From the NCBI GenBank assembly GCA_963662395.1, contig OY759511.1, positions 2,170,001 to 2,234,000 on the forward strand: a DNA stretch of 64,000 bases. The letters are read 5' to 3'. Below, one piece after another: positions 8,444-17,804 of this stretch. A model generated the notes under the pieces. It was not told the origin of the DNA, made no database searches, and was given only the letters and a program-made list of their open reading frames with translations. Origin of the DNA: JAPOXR01 sp963662395 (GTDB taxonomy: Bacteria > Pseudomonadota > Alphaproteobacteria > Rhodobacterales > Rhodobacteraceae). The position numbers and the translations under genes are program-made. Numbering within the stretch: position 1 is the stretch's first letter; every line of letters starts with the position of its first letter.

Positions 8444-8664
8444 GACTCCGCCCCGGTGCGCCTACAATGAGCCCCGACCCGGCGCAAGATTCACTGGTAA
8501 TGAAGGGTGTTGGTCTGCTTCTGCATGACATTGCCGAATGTCGGCATGCTAGGTGCAACCCTGCCTTCCCGCGGGCATCACGGCCAGTGCTCTCCCGTTT
8601 TTGCTTGTATTCTGCACAGTGGGTTCCTATGTGGTGTCCCTGCCTTTCATCATCGGAGTCACAG

Positions 8665-9060
8665 ATGGCGCGGGTCACAACGGAAGATTGCATCGACAAG
8701 GTTCCCAACCGGTTCGATCTGGTCATGCTGGCAGCATTCAGGGCGCGGGAGATCTCCTCCGGTGACCTTCTGACCGTGAGCCGGGACAACGACAAGAATC
8801 CCGTTGTCGCATTGCGGGAAATTGCCGAGGAAACACAGCTGGCCGATGATCTGCGGGAGCGCACGATCTCGAATCTCCAGCAGATGAACGAGGTGGATGA
8901 GCCGGAGCAGGACCAGATGCTGATTCCGTCAGCATTGGTTTCTCCTGCAACAGGAAAGCCGGTTGGCATTTTCAGCGATGCCGAACCGGTGGCCGGCAAG
9001 ACGGAAGAGGAAGAATTCCGTCGGCTGATTGAACAGAGCCGAGGACAGGCGGGCGGCTGA
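8665..9060 (+). CDS. rpoZ: DNA-directed RNA polymerase omega subunit
   Basis: Omega assists assembly of the RNA polymerase core by chaperoning beta-prime. The 131-residue protein begins MARVTTEDCIDKVPNRFDLV and continues MLAAFRAREISSGD, the canonical omega N-terminus, followed by NPVVALREIAEE. The C-terminal 65 residues are an acidic, variable extension, as in many Alphaproteobacteria. I placed the start at the ATG at 8665 from this conserved N-terminus; the open frame extends further upstream without coding meaning. It is 32 bases upstream of the relA/spoT gene, the classical rpoZ-spoT arrangement. Confidence 0.95.
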   Translation: MARVTTEDCIDKVPNRFDLVMLAAFRAREISSGDLLTVSRDNDKNPVVALREIAEETQLADDLRERTISNLQQMNEVDEPEQDQMLIPSALVSPATGKPVGIFSDAEPVAGKTEEEEFRRLIEQSRGQAGG

Positions 9061-9092
9061 ATATTCAGCCGTCTCGGACGGCAGGGATTTTC

Positions 9093-11537
9093 GTGACTGC
9101 GGAAGAGCTAATCAGGACCGTCAAGGGATACCACCGGGACGCCGATGAGAATCTGATCAGCCGGGCCTATGAATTTTCCAGGACCAGACATAGAGGCCAG
9201 AAACGCCTGACCGGCGACGACTTCTTCACCCATCCGGTGGCGGTGGCCAGGATACTCGCCGAACACCGGCAGGATGACCTGGTCATAGCCGCCGGCCTGT
9301 TGCACGACACGGTTGAAGATACCTCGACCACCTACGAGGAAATCAGGGGCAGTTTCGGCAAACCCGTTGCAGCGATGGTCAATGGCGTGACCAAGGTCCG
9401 GGACGAGTTGGGCGGCCGCTACCAGAAGAGCAATGGCGCGCTCCAGTTCAATGACATTGCCCGCGGCAAGACGCTGAAACGGATTCTCGATGCGGCCGGA
9501 AAGTACAACCAGGTAGCAATCGTCAAATGCGCCGACAGGCTGCACAATCTGAAGACACCGCCTGACAATTCGCAGAGCAAGCAGCGCCTCAAGGCGCTGG
9601 AGTCAATCGAACTCTATGCGCCGCTGGCCGAGATGTGCGGGTTCCAGAAGATCCAGCAGCAACTCGAGGATGCGGCGTTCGGAATCCTGCAGCCCGACGA
9701 AATGAAGGAAATCAAGCGCCAGTATGTCCAGCTGCGCGGATCGAAACGCGATCCGTCCGACGAGGTCATTACCGCCCAGCTCTTCCATGGCAGGCTGTGC
9801 AGGAAGTTGAAGGCGGCAAGGATCGAGGCCGAGGTCACCGGCCGGCTGAAGACCCCCTATTCGACCTGGCGCAAATACAAGGACCAGATCATCTCGGCAG
9901 ATTTTTCGGGTGGCAGGGTCAGGCCGATCAAGGAATGGCTGAACTCGGTGTTCGACGTTTTCGGCTTCAGGATCGTCACCGACAATGACGAGGATGTCTA
10001 TCGGGCACTCGGCACCATTCATCAGTCATGGCCCGCAGTTCGGGGGCGCTTCAAGGATTATGTCAGCGTTCCCAAGGCGGAGAGCGGATACCAGTCGATT
10101 CACACCGCAGTCGAAGTGCCGCGGGAATTGCTGCACCGATCGACGAACGAGATGCAGCATGAAACCCTGCTGGATTTGCCTGAACATTACTCGGTGGAGA
10201 TCCAGATCAGGACCCGGGAGATGCACTTCCATGCCGAGTTCGGCGAGGCCGCCCATTGGGCCTATCGGAATGGCATCAGGCTGCGGGACAGCCGCCCGGG
10301 GTCGGGCAACACCCTGCAGACGGTGATTGATGAAACCCTGTACTCCGGGAAGGGCGAGATTCCCGATGCCGAGTTCAAGGAACGGTTCAGGAGCGCAATC
10401 TCGTTTCGGCAAAGCTCGATCGCGTGCTACACGCCGAGGAATCGCCTGATCCGTCTCCCCAAGAAGGCAACTGCGCTGGACTTTGCCTTCGCTGTTCACT
10501 CCAAGATCGGAGAGAGGGCGGTTGCCGCCAAGGTCCGGGGTCGCAAGGTCGCCCTGAATACCGTGCTCAATGATGGTGACACCGTCCAGATCGTGACCGC
10601 AGTGGATGCCTGCCCCAAGCCGGCATGGCTCGGATGGGTTGCCACATCGCGTGCGAAGGCAGAGTTGCGACGGGCGCTGCGCAACATCGAACGCCAGCAC
10701 CTCATGACCATCGGACTGAAGATCGCCCAGGAAGCACTGAAGGAATATGGCAGGGAAGCCAGCGACAGCGTGCTGAAAATCGCTGCCGAAAAGGTGTTGG
10801 CGGAGGGAGGCGATGTCGAGCAGCTGCTATTGCAACTGGGTCGCTCGGCAGAAGAGAGGGAGAGGGCAATTCATGAACCGGGCCGGGTTACGGCCGGACG
10901 ATCGTCGGCGCGGGCACCGGACCGGCATGATGGCCCGGCCGTCGGCGAGTCCCGTCGCGGCACCGGTGTTGCCGCCGGGCTGACCGGCGAGGACCTGGTC
11001 AAGGCGATTCTTCCCGAGACATATCTCAGGGTTGATCCCGAGGTCACCAGTCCGGAGAATTTCTTCAACCTGCCGGACGGGATGACACCTCACATTGCCC
11101 CTTGCTGCCTTCCGGTGCCCCGGGAAGAGGTCGTGGGAGTGCTCGAGGGCGATGGCAGGTTGCTGGTCCACCGGAGGAATTGCGAGAATTTTGGCTGGGA
11201 CGGGACAGCGAATGACAGGCTGATCAAACATATCGACTGGAAGAAGGGCGTCCCGTCTTTCCCGATCCACCCGGCTCGCATTACCGCATCACTGGCCAAC
11301 CGGGCCGGGGTTCTTGGCCGGATATGCAACCTGATCGGCCAGATGAATTCCAACATATCCGATATCGAGTTCATTCACCGCGAGCAGAAGGAATACAAGA
11401 TCCTGTTCGAGGTGCAGGTTCGTGACTGTACACATCTGGACGAGATCATGACGGCCATCGGGGCCGATGTCGAAGTGAAATACGCGCATCGAAGTCGAAT
11501 TGCGGGCTCGCTGAAAGCTGACCTGAAGACCCGATGA
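9093..11537 (+). CDS. spoT: bifunctional (p)ppGpp synthetase/hydrolase (RSH family)
   Basis: This long RelA/SpoT homologue makes and degrades the alarmone (p)ppGpp in the stringent response. The 814-residue protein starts at a GTG. Domain order is complete. The HD hydrolase domain (about 20-190) has THPVAVARI and the GLLHDTVEDT motif (H71, D72, and E75-D76), which suggests hydrolysis is retained. The synthetase domain (about 250-400) has GRFKDYVSVPKAESGYQSIH and EIQIRTREMHFHAEFGEAAH. Next come the TGS domain (about 440-505, LPKKATALDFAFAVHSKIG), a helical/CC domain ending near HIAPCCLPVPREEVVG, and the C-terminal ACT domain (RITASLANRAGVLGRICNLI). The linker at about 605-640 is variable. Its stop overlaps the DUF2062 start by four bases (ATGA). 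Confidence 0.95.
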   Translation: MTAEELIRTVKGYHRDADENLISRAYEFSRTRHRGQKRLTGDDFFTHPVAVARILAEHRQDDLVIAAGLLHDTVEDTSTTYEEIRGSFGKPVAAMVNGVTKVRDELGGRYQKSNGALQFNDIARGKTLKRILDAAGKYNQVAIVKCADRLHNLKTPPDNSQSKQRLKALESIELYAPLAEMCGFQKIQQQLEDAAFGILQPDEMKEIKRQYVQLRGSKRDPSDEVITAQLFHGRLCRKLKAARIEAEVTGRLKTPYSTWRKYKDQIISADFSGGRVRPIKEWLNSVFDVFGFRIVTDNDEDVYRALGTIHQSWPAVRGRFKDYVSVPKAESGYQSIHTAVEVPRELLHRSTNEMQHETLLDLPEHYSVEIQIRTREMHFHAEFGEAAHWAYRNGIRLRDSRPGSGNTLQTVIDETLYSGKGEIPDAEFKERFRSAISFRQSSIACYTPRNRLIRLPKKATALDFAFAVHSKIGERAVAAKVRGRKVALNTVLNDGDTVQIVTAVDACPKPAWLGWVATSRAKAELRRALRNIERQHLMTIGLKIAQEALKEYGREASDSVLKIAAEKVLAEGGDVEQLLLQLGRSAEERERAIHEPGRVTAGRSSARAPDRHDGPAVGESRRGTGVAAGLTGEDLVKAILPETYLRVDPEVTSPENFFNLPDGMTPHIAPCCLPVPREEVVGVLEGDGRLLVHRRNCENFGWDGTANDRLIKHIDWKKGVPSFPIHPARITASLANRAGVLGRICNLIGQMNSNISDIEFIHREQKEYKILFEVQVRDCTHLDEIMTAIGADVEVKYAHRSRIAGSLKADLKTR

Positions 11538-12139
11538 CCGGGCAGCGTTGGCGGGCATCCGACAGGTTTCTGCGTCTGAGCCGCCGTCTTGGCTGGCTGA
11601 GGATGGGCCGATACCGATGGCTCCGCGTCTTGCGAATCCCCGATTCTCCCCAGCGGATCGCCCGGGGCGTGTTCATGGGAACCCTGGTGGCATTCTCGCC
11701 CCTCTTCGGGCTGCACTTTTTCCTTGCTCCGGCACTGGCCTGGATGGTTGGAGGCAGCATCCTTGCCAGCATCGCTGCCGTTTTCATATGCAACCCGTTT
11801 ACCTTTCCGGCCATCGCCTACACATCCTTCAGCCTGGGTTCGGTGCTGGTCGGCGACAACCCGGATCTCACCGAGGATTCAGCGGTGGCGATGACGGTAT
11901 CCGGCCTGAAGGAGATCTGGTTGAACCTGGTGGCATTGTTCACCCCCGAAACGGCAAACTGGGACTCGGTGTCGGAGGTTGTCAGGAATGTATTTGTCCC
12001 CTATCTCGTCGGGGGTGCCGTGCTGGGTCTTGTCTGCGGAGCGGTGTTTGGCTGGGTCACATACCGGCTGATTGCAGCATATCAGCGCCGGCGGCGGAAG
12101 GCCGTGCGACGCCGGGTCCGGAAGAGAGGCGGCGAATGA
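11534..12139 (+). CDS. DUF2062 membrane protein
   Basis: The 201-residue protein carries a DUF2062 domain, recognisable from SPQRIARGVFMGTLVAFSPL followed by FGLHFFLAPALAWMVGGSIL and the CNPFTFPAIAY motif. There are two or three membrane spans in the first half and another near residues 155-175, with a strongly basic C-terminus (YQRRRRKAVRRRVRKR). The biochemical role of DUF2062 proteins is not established. It overlaps the spoT stop by four bases and is followed by pdxJ after 25 bases, an order common in Alphaproteobacteria, so it is probably part of one operon. Confidence 0.88.
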   Translation: MTGQRWRASDRFLRLSRRLGWLRMGRYRWLRVLRIPDSPQRIARGVFMGTLVAFSPLFGLHFFLAPALAWMVGGSILASIAAVFICNPFTFPAIAYTSFSLGSVLVGDNPDLTEDSAVAMTVSGLKEIWLNLVALFTPETANWDSVSEVVRNVFVPYLVGGAVLGLVCGAVFGWVTYRLIAAYQRRRRKAVRRRVRKRGGE

Positions 12140-12164
12140 GCGACAAGCATGGGAGGTTCATCCG

Positions 12165-12917
12165 ATGAGGCAAAGGCTTGGTGTCAATATTGACCATGTA
12201 GCGACGGTCAGGAATGCCCGCGGAAGCTCGTATCCGGACCCGGTGCGGGCAGCCAAACTGGCCGAGGAGGCAGGCGCCGACGGGATTACCGCTCATCTTC
12301 GGGAGGATCGCCGTCATATCGCCGACCGCGATATTGACGCGCTGATGCAGGAGTTGGTGCTGCCACTCAATCTCGAACTGGCAGCAACCGCCGAAATGCA
12401 GGCGATCGCCCTCAGGCACCGTCCGCATGCCGTGTGTATCGTTCCCGAGCGGCGCGAGGAGATCACCACCGAGGACGGGCTGGATGCGGTCGGCCTCGGA
12501 GACCGGCTGGTCCGGTTCATCAAGCCGCTGTCTGAGGCCGGTTCGCGGGTGTCACTGTTCATCGGGACCGATCCGGCGCAGATCCGCTGCGCCGCCGATA
12601 TCGGTGCGGAAGTGGTCGAGTTGCACACCGGATCCTATTGCGATGCCCATTTCGAGGGACGCCTCGGCGACCGGGATGCAGAACTCGACCGGATACGGGA
12701 GGCTGCCAGCCTGGCGGCGTCGCTTGGTCTCGAAGTTCACGCCGGACATGGCCTGACCTACGACACTGTGGAGCCGGTCGCCGCAATTCCGGAAATTGCC
12801 GAATTGAATATCGGACATTTCCTGGTTGGCGAGGCGATATTCCTCGGCCTGGCCGAGGCGGTTGCCCGCATGCGCCGCCGGATGGACGCAGCACGGCCGG
12901 CGGACACGGCATCATGA
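12165..12917 (+). CDS. pdxJ: pyridoxine 5'-phosphate synthase
   Basis: PdxJ condenses 1-deoxyxylulose 5-phosphate with 3-amino-2-oxopropyl phosphate to form pyridoxine 5'-phosphate in the DXP-dependent vitamin B6 pathway. The 250-residue TIM barrel begins with the diagnostic RLGVNIDHVATVRNARG. It has DGITAHLREDRRHI, LNLELAAT, VVELHTGSYCDA, LEVHAGHGLTYDT and the phosphate-binding ELNIGHFLVGEAIFLGL. I set the start at ATG 12165, preceded by a GGGAGG ribosome binding site. The open frame continues upstream through the DUF2062 gene but that part is not coding. It is followed by acpS, as in many Proteobacteria. Confidence 0.96.
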   Translation: MRQRLGVNIDHVATVRNARGSSYPDPVRAAKLAEEAGADGITAHLREDRRHIADRDIDALMQELVLPLNLELAATAEMQAIALRHRPHAVCIVPERREEITTEDGLDAVGLGDRLVRFIKPLSEAGSRVSLFIGTDPAQIRCAADIGAEVVELHTGSYCDAHFEGRLGDRDAELDRIREAASLAASLGLEVHAGHGLTYDTVEPVAAIPEIAELNIGHFLVGEAIFLGLAEAVARMRRRMDAARPADTAS

Positions 12918-13124
12918 CCTGCCCGCACCTCGCTGCGGGCCGGCAGGCATGTGCCCGCATCCAGCCCCCGCCTGGCCGCAACCGGACCTGTCGCCCGGGT
13001 CGGCCGATGGCGACGGAGCGGCTCCCCCGGAGCCATTCGGCGGCCTCACCGGCGTGATGGCCGGGCCGGGATCCCTGCTGCCCGACCGACATCCCGCATC
13101 GGCAATTCGGACTGGTCGGGCCGC

Positions 13125-13523
13125 ATGATCCTGGGTATCGGCAATGACGTGGTCAATATCGACCGCATCGGCGCTGTCCTCAAGCGGCATGGCGACCGGT
13201 TCCGCACCCGGGTCTATTCCGAACAGGAACAGGCCCTGGCCCGAAGGATGGCCGACGCCACCGGCATACTGGCCAAGAGATGGGCGGCAAAGGAGGCCTG
13301 CAGCAAGGCCCTGGGAACCGGACTGACCTCCGGTGTTGCCTTGCGTGACATCGAAGTCCGCACCCGGCGCGGCCAGCCGCCCGCCCTCCTTCTGCATGGC
13401 GGGGCCCGCAGGAGGCTGGAGACCATCATCCCCGAAGGCCATCATCCACGCCTCCACCTTTCCATGTCCGATGATTGGCCGGTCGCCACCGCCACGGTAA
13501 TCATCGAGGCGATCCCGGCCTGA
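13125..13523 (+). CDS. acpS: holo-[acyl-carrier-protein] synthase
   Basis: AcpS attaches 4'-phosphopantetheine from CoA to apo-ACP. The 132-residue protein starts MILGIGNDVVNIDRIGAVLK, the standard N-terminus with the magnesium ligand in GND. It has the second signature AKRWAAKEACSKALGTG with the catalytic Glu-Lys region, and the C-terminal HLSMSDDWPVATATVIIE. The ATG at 13125 was chosen from the conserved N-terminus. It lies about 200 bases after pdxJ. lepB, usually directly next in this group, is displaced here by a 2.8-kb decayed region. Confidence 0.95.
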   Translation: MILGIGNDVVNIDRIGAVLKRHGDRFRTRVYSEQEQALARRMADATGILAKRWAAKEACSKALGTGLTSGVALRDIEVRTRRGQPPALLLHGGARRRLETIIPEGHHPRLHLSMSDDWPVATATVIIEAIPA

Positions 13524-14098
13524 CCCACGCTGCCGGACCCATCATTGACCCATGGCTGACTCGCAGGGTCTTGCGTGTCACGGATATTGGCATGCAGGGC
13601 GGCTTCGAATTTTCCGGCCACGAGAGCTGGTCGGTTCAGGAACACCCGCACCGATGGTAGTCGTTTTGATATATCACCGGTTGCGGGTTGTACGGATGCG
13701 AGCACTCGCATGATCTTGCAGCCGGACGGTACCCCGGGGCCATGCGTTGGATTTCGGCCGGGCAAGTCGAGGGTGCCGATGTTGTGCTTGCGCCAGCTTC
13801 CGTGCCTCCAGGTGCATGTCATTTCTGACGTCTCTGCATCGCCGGCCGACCGGGAATCATGAATGCCTGATGGGTTGTCCCGACTGGACGCTTGGCGTCG
13901 CCTCGACACCGGCCTGGCAGATGAACACGCTCGAGAGAACGATCCGGAAGCTGCCAGGGCAGAGGCTGAAGAGCGCGGTTTTCAACTCACCTCACGGATG
14001 CGTGGCGTTGACCAGAAGCTGACCAAGCACTGCAATGCCGGTAATGTCGCCTGGTCTGCTGAAGCAGGAAGATCTAGTCGCATCGCGGAAAGGGGCCA
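13524..14098. other. non-coding or fully decayed sequence
   Basis: About 575 bases between acpS and the TOPRIM remnant hold no gene that I can support. Short open frames on both strands give no recognisable protein. The position, exactly where lepB would be expected to follow acpS, suggests that the whole 13.5-16.3 kb block is an inserted and eroding segment. Confidence 0.4.
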
Positions 14099-14758
14099 TC
14101 AGGAGCTGCAGGAGATGATATCAGATGATCGACTCGTGGCCTGGAATTCGAACAGTTCGCGCAACCAGCCGACAAATGCATTGGTGATCGGTACATCGTG
14201 CCGAAGGTCACCGGCCGAAATGGCCGTACCCATGGGCCGCGGCCTCTTGCATGAAGCCAACCAGGCATGGACATGGGCCTTGGTGAGTTTTGCGTTTGCG
14301 AATTTCCGGTCTTTTTCGGGGATGCCATTTATGTAGCGCCTGGCGCGCGGCAGCATGGGATCATTCTCCGGAATCATGGCATGAACAACATCCTCCAGTT
14401 CACCGCCATGCTGGTTGTCGGGCATGAGCCAGACACCTACGCGGATTCCTGAAGGTCCGGAGAACACGACGGGTGAAGGAGATTCTCTCATCGGCATATC
14501 AAGACCGGCTCTGACAAGCTGGTCGCAAATGGACTGCCATCGACTACCAATGTTGTCATTGGCGTCTGCCAGGATACCCGACGCACCGCGCCCAGACACG
14601 TTGACTTCACCATGGATCGAATCTCGGAGATTCTGAAATCCCTCCTTTTGTACAATCCTGAATTGCGTTTGGACCTTGTGGCAAGCCAGGAGATGCTTGA
14701 CCACGTGCAAATCGTCGTGGCCTTCAACCAGAAGGACCTTGGAATTCGTGGTTGATTC
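14099..14758 (-). pseudogene. TOPRIM (DUF3226/OLD-like) protein remnant
   Basis: On the minus strand the frame reads SKVLLVEGHDDLHVVKHLLA near its N-terminus, which is the TOPRIM strand-turn motif (VEGxDD) of DUF3226-type proteins. Downstream are the acidic-residue segment GVWLMPDNQHGGELEDVVHA and a C-terminal helix region ending AFVGWLRELFE. The frame follows the ATPase remnant by only a few bases, as expected for a two-gene system. No ATG, GTG or TTG precedes the VEGHDD motif in frame: a stop codon lies about 20 codons upstream and the likely ancestral start now reads ACG. I therefore regard the start as lost. The second TOPRIM motif, normally DxD, appears as LMPDN. Confidence 0.62.
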
Positions 14759-14766
14759 CGTGTGGG

Positions 14767-15870
14767 TTAGCGAACCTCAATCCCTTGCCGCGCTGCCAAT
14801 CCCTCTTCTTCTTCGGAGTAGTGAACTGCGCGCAGGTAATCCCCGATGCGCTCAAGCCGGTACAAGGTTCCAACTGTCGATGCATTGACGGCCTCCATCG
14901 CGAAGCTGGCAATGCAATCCGAACTGTGTGTTGCAGCGACAATCTGAATGTTGCCTTGTACCGCCGCGCGGAAAATCATGCGCCAGAGATCCCCATGGAT
15001 CGAGTGATGAATGCCATTTTGGCAATTCGCGTGGGCAAGAGAAATGCCGGACAGGCGCTGCGCACCATCGCCCAGGCACTTCAACGGAATTGGTGTCGAA
15101 GAGTAGCTGAGCTGAGCTTGGCAACAGCACGTCGCCACTGAGTCCGATATGATCTGGAGGGGTCGCCAACGACAGCAATGCGCTCAAGTTCTTCGCCGAC
15201 GACCAGCCGGAGAGCATTGATCACGAATTCTTCTGCGGTTGTCAAAGCAACTTCATCCCAGAGTTGTGCAACCTCGCCATTGTCAAGCAGTCCAGGACCC
15301 AGGGATTCGAGCGCAACTGGGTCGGGCCACGCTTCAGGTCTGCGAGTCCGAACAACCCCTGACGAGATATAACGTCGCCATTGAGTCCGGAACCCGCTCA
15401 CCTGGAAGGTGCGACTATACTCGCCTACCGACACGCGGAGAGCGTTCAGGAGAAAGTCCCTGGAATGCAGGTTCGGTTCCGAAAAGACCTGGTGAATCAT
15501 CAACGTCGATCAGTTCTGGCGTGAGGTTGTAGGGTACGGGATGGGCGACTATCTGGATGGTTGATGCAACATCGTTCCCGCTTCAGGTACAACGGTTGTG
15601 AAACAATGCCGAAAAACCAGGGAAGTCCATGGTGTCGCCATCCTCGTCTTCGCCGGAGACGAACTCCTCACTATTGTCAAGAAGTCCGGTCAGATTCGGA
15701 CGATCGCCTCCGGAGGCGAATACCCGGATGGCCTCGAGGATGGTGGGCTTGCCGACGCTGTACTTTCCTGCCAGCAATGTGACATGACCGAGGGTGGGGA
15801 GTTCAAGGTCGCGGATACCCCGGAAACCACTTGTAGTGAGCGATGGAAGATGCAATCGGGAAGCCGTGGA
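14767..15870 (-). pseudogene. OLD/AAA-type ATPase remnant
   Basis: Three minus-strand frames together resemble an AAA_15/21 (OLD-like) ATPase. The first has SLTTSGFRGIRDLELPTLGH and a Walker A region GKYSVGKPTILEA, in which the Ser/Thr after GK has become Pro. The second has a middle region with NALRLVVGEELERIAVVGD. The third has the C-terminal half: CLGDGAQRLSGISLAHA, then LWRMIFRAAVQGNIQIVAAT, HSSDCIASFA and a RLER ... GIEVR ending. The Walker B strand (LLIDEIENGLH in relatives) is missing: NG runs directly into IHHSIHGDLW, as if one repeat of NG and everything between was deleted. Frameshifts and an internal duplication confirm it is a pseudogene. It would have worked with the adjacent TOPRIM protein. 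Confidence 0.68.
15128..15480. repeat. degenerate tandem duplication within the ATPase remnant
   Basis: Two related blocks lie about 235-245 bases apart. Both contain GTCGCCA(C/T)TGAGTCCG (near 15130 and 15372) and a GGAGAGC(A/G)TT stretch (near 15212 and 15436). On the minus strand they encode parallel peptides, INALRLVVGEE ... YRTQWRR and LNALRVSVGEY ... FRTQWRR. This indicates duplication or recombination between related genes, followed by divergence. Confidence 0.5.
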
Positions 15871-16321
15871 TTGCTCGGCAATCGATGATCGGTTGCTACT
15901 GCACTGTGCGAAAGAAACCCACCTGTTTCGGACTCCTCCCGGGGCTGATTTCTGTTGGCAGGGGCCTTCGCTCCCGCTTGGCCCGCTTGTTTGCGCCATC
16001 GGGTTGGTGCCACGAATTCGTACCGCCTGAGGGCCGGGTTTTTGGCACTGGCTCTGCCATGTAGACAATAAATGGTCTGAACAAAGGGGCTTTCCCCCCT
16101 GATAATCGGCCGCAAGGCACAGTCACAGATCAGCCGCACATTGCGGGGCGATACGGCGGTGGCGCGGATTCCGGCGCATCACTCATCAAGACAGCCGAAT
16201 AATGGCTGGATTGGGGAGTTCCGGGCACGAAGGCTGGCTCTGGCTCCGGTTACCGGTCATCGAATGGGCCTGTTCTGCATGCGGCCCGGCATTGAATGCT
16301 GTGGACATTGTGGGCAAAATC

Positions 16322-16327
16322 TATAAT
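16322..16327 (+). promoter_or_regulatory. candidate -10 box for the lepB operon
   Basis: A perfect TATAAT lies 42 bases upstream of the lepB start, in an otherwise GC-rich intergenic region. The -35 at normal spacing (TGTGGA with 16 bases) is weak, so the promoter assignment is tentative. It would drive lepB-rnc-era-DUF1491-recO. Confidence 0.4.
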
Positions 16328-16368
16328 CCCCATGCAATTCTGCCGAGGGACCCTGGGGGAGATAGCGC

Positions 16369-17127
16369 TTGGGCAAGGTCGTCATCGAGAATTTGAAGAC
16401 GCTGTTCTATGCGCTGCTGCTGGCAGGCCTGTTCCGCACGCTGCTGTTCCAGCCCTTCTGGATCCCCTCCGGGTCAATGAAGGACACGCTGCTGATCGGC
16501 GATTTCATGTTCGTCAACAAGATGGCCTATGGCTATTCGCGTCATTCCTGCCCATGGTCGCTATGCCCCTTTTCCGGCAGGCTTCTGGCCAGCGAGCCCG
16601 AACGCGGCGATGTCGTTGTCTTCAAGCATCCGGTCTCGAACAAGGATTTCGTGAAACGCCTGGTTGGCCTTCCCGGCGAGCAGATCCGGATGAAGGATGG
16701 CGTGCTGCTGATCAATGGCGAGGAAGCGCCGCAGCAGCCGGACGGTCACTTCGAGGAGATCCTCGGCGTTGATGACCGGCGCGGCGGGAACCTGCGCTGC
16801 ACCGAAGTCGAGGGCAAATCCTGCCTGAAACCACGCTTCAGGGAAAATCTACCGAACGGGGTCGAGCATTCGATACTCGATATCGGACTGTCGCCGGTCG
16901 ACAATACGCCGGTATTCACCATCCCGCCCGGCGAGTATTTCTTCATCGGCGACAACCGTGACAACAGCAGCGACAGCCGATATTCGAAGCTTCGCGGCGG
17001 GGTCGGAACAGTCCCGTTCGAGAACCTGGTCGGGCGGGCGGACCGGGTCATGTTCTCGTCATCCGGCCGCAGCCTGTTCTTCTTCTGGACATGGCGCAAG
17101 GGCCGATTTTTCAAAGAAATCCAGTGA
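16369..17127 (+). CDS. lepB: signal peptidase I
   Basis: LepB cleaves signal peptides from exported proteins at the periplasmic face of the inner membrane. The 252-residue protein has one N-terminal membrane helix (about 8-28), then the nucleophile region FWIPSGSMKDTLLIGD with S36 and the general-base lysine K96 in DFVKRLVGLPGEQI. The C-terminal box FFIGDNRDNSSDSR is intact. The start is a TTG (GKVVIENLKTLFYALL follows), inferred because no in-frame ATG precedes the membrane helix. The stop overlaps the GTG start of rnc (GTGA), so the two are translationally coupled, as is common in Proteobacteria. Confidence 0.95.
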   Translation: MGKVVIENLKTLFYALLLAGLFRTLLFQPFWIPSGSMKDTLLIGDFMFVNKMAYGYSRHSCPWSLCPFSGRLLASEPERGDVVVFKHPVSNKDFVKRLVGLPGEQIRMKDGVLLINGEEAPQQPDGHFEEILGVDDRRGGNLRCTEVEGKSCLKPRFRENLPNGVEHSILDIGLSPVDNTPVFTIPPGEYFFIGDNRDNSSDSRYSKLRGGVGTVPFENLVGRADRVMFSSSGRSLFFFWTWRKGRFFKEIQ

Positions 17128-17804
17128 ACGGCAAACCCAGGACAACAGATCTCGAAGATCGTATCGGATACAGGTTCAGGAACAGGGCACTTCTGCATCA
17201 GGCGCTGACCCACGCCTCCCTGACCGCCGGTCGTGGCGGTGACAATGAGCGGCTTGAGTTTCTTGGCGACAGGGTGCTCGGATTGCTGATGGCAGAAATG
17301 CTGACCGAACTTCATCCGGAAGCGAGTGTCGGCATGTTGGCGAGCGGTCTGAACAGGCTGGTCAGCGGTGCATGCTGCGCGCAGGTCGCCGGGACCATCG
17401 ATCTCGCCGGTTTCCTTCAACTCGGAAAGGGACTCCGGGGCTCGAACAGCTCGACCATGGTCGGCGATGCCATGGAAGCATTGCTGGCGGCAATCTTCCT
17501 CGATGGTGGCCTGGAGTCGGCCCGGGATGTCGTTCGCCGGCTCTGGCTACCGCTGTCCGGCCAGGAAATGTCCGGCAATTCCGACCCGAAGAGCAGGCTG
17601 CAGATCTGGGCACAGGCGCATGGCGTGAATCTGCCCGAATACCGGATCCTCGACCGGTCCGGCCCCGACCATTCGCCACGTTTCGTGGTCGAGGCCAGAC
17701 TGGCCTCCGGCGAGTCGTCCACGGCAGACGCCTCTTCGAGGCGAGTGGCGGAAATGCGGGCGGCCGAGAAACTTCTCACCGGGCTTGGCGACGATGGCGA
17801 CTGA
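17124..17804 (+). CDS. rnc: ribonuclease III
   Basis: RNase III cuts double-stranded RNA, maturing rRNA and regulating mRNAs. In the 226-residue protein the signature NERLEFLGDRVLGLLMAEML (residues 41-60) supplies the catalytic Glu and Asp. GDAMEALLAAIFLDGG gives the second acidic pair. The C-terminal double-stranded RNA-binding domain runs from about residue 152 (DPKSRLQIWAQAHG) to the end, with KLL-type residues in RAAEKLL. The GTG start at 17124 overlaps the lepB stop; the open frame extends upstream without significance. It overlaps era by 11 bases. Confidence 0.96.
   Translation: MNGKPRTTDLEDRIGYRFRNRALLHQALTHASLTAGRGGDNERLEFLGDRVLGLLMAEMLTELHPEASVGMLASGLNRLVSGACCAQVAGTIDLAGFLQLGKGLRGSNSSTMVGDAMEALLAAIFLDGGLESARDVVRRLWLPLSGQEMSGNSDPKSRLQIWAQAHGVNLPEYRILDRSGPDHSPRFVVEARLASGESSTADASSRRVAEMRAAEKLLTGLGDDGD

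Noticed and set aside
8326..8664. N-terminal extension of rpoZ in the same open frame
   Set aside because: Omega proteins begin at MARVT; the upstream residues are not conserved and lie over the start of the divergent sialidase-like gene.
12559..13092. A minus-strand frame between pdxJ and acpS
   Set aside because: It overlaps pdxJ on the opposite strand and gives low-complexity Arg/Gly/Pro-rich protein with no family features.
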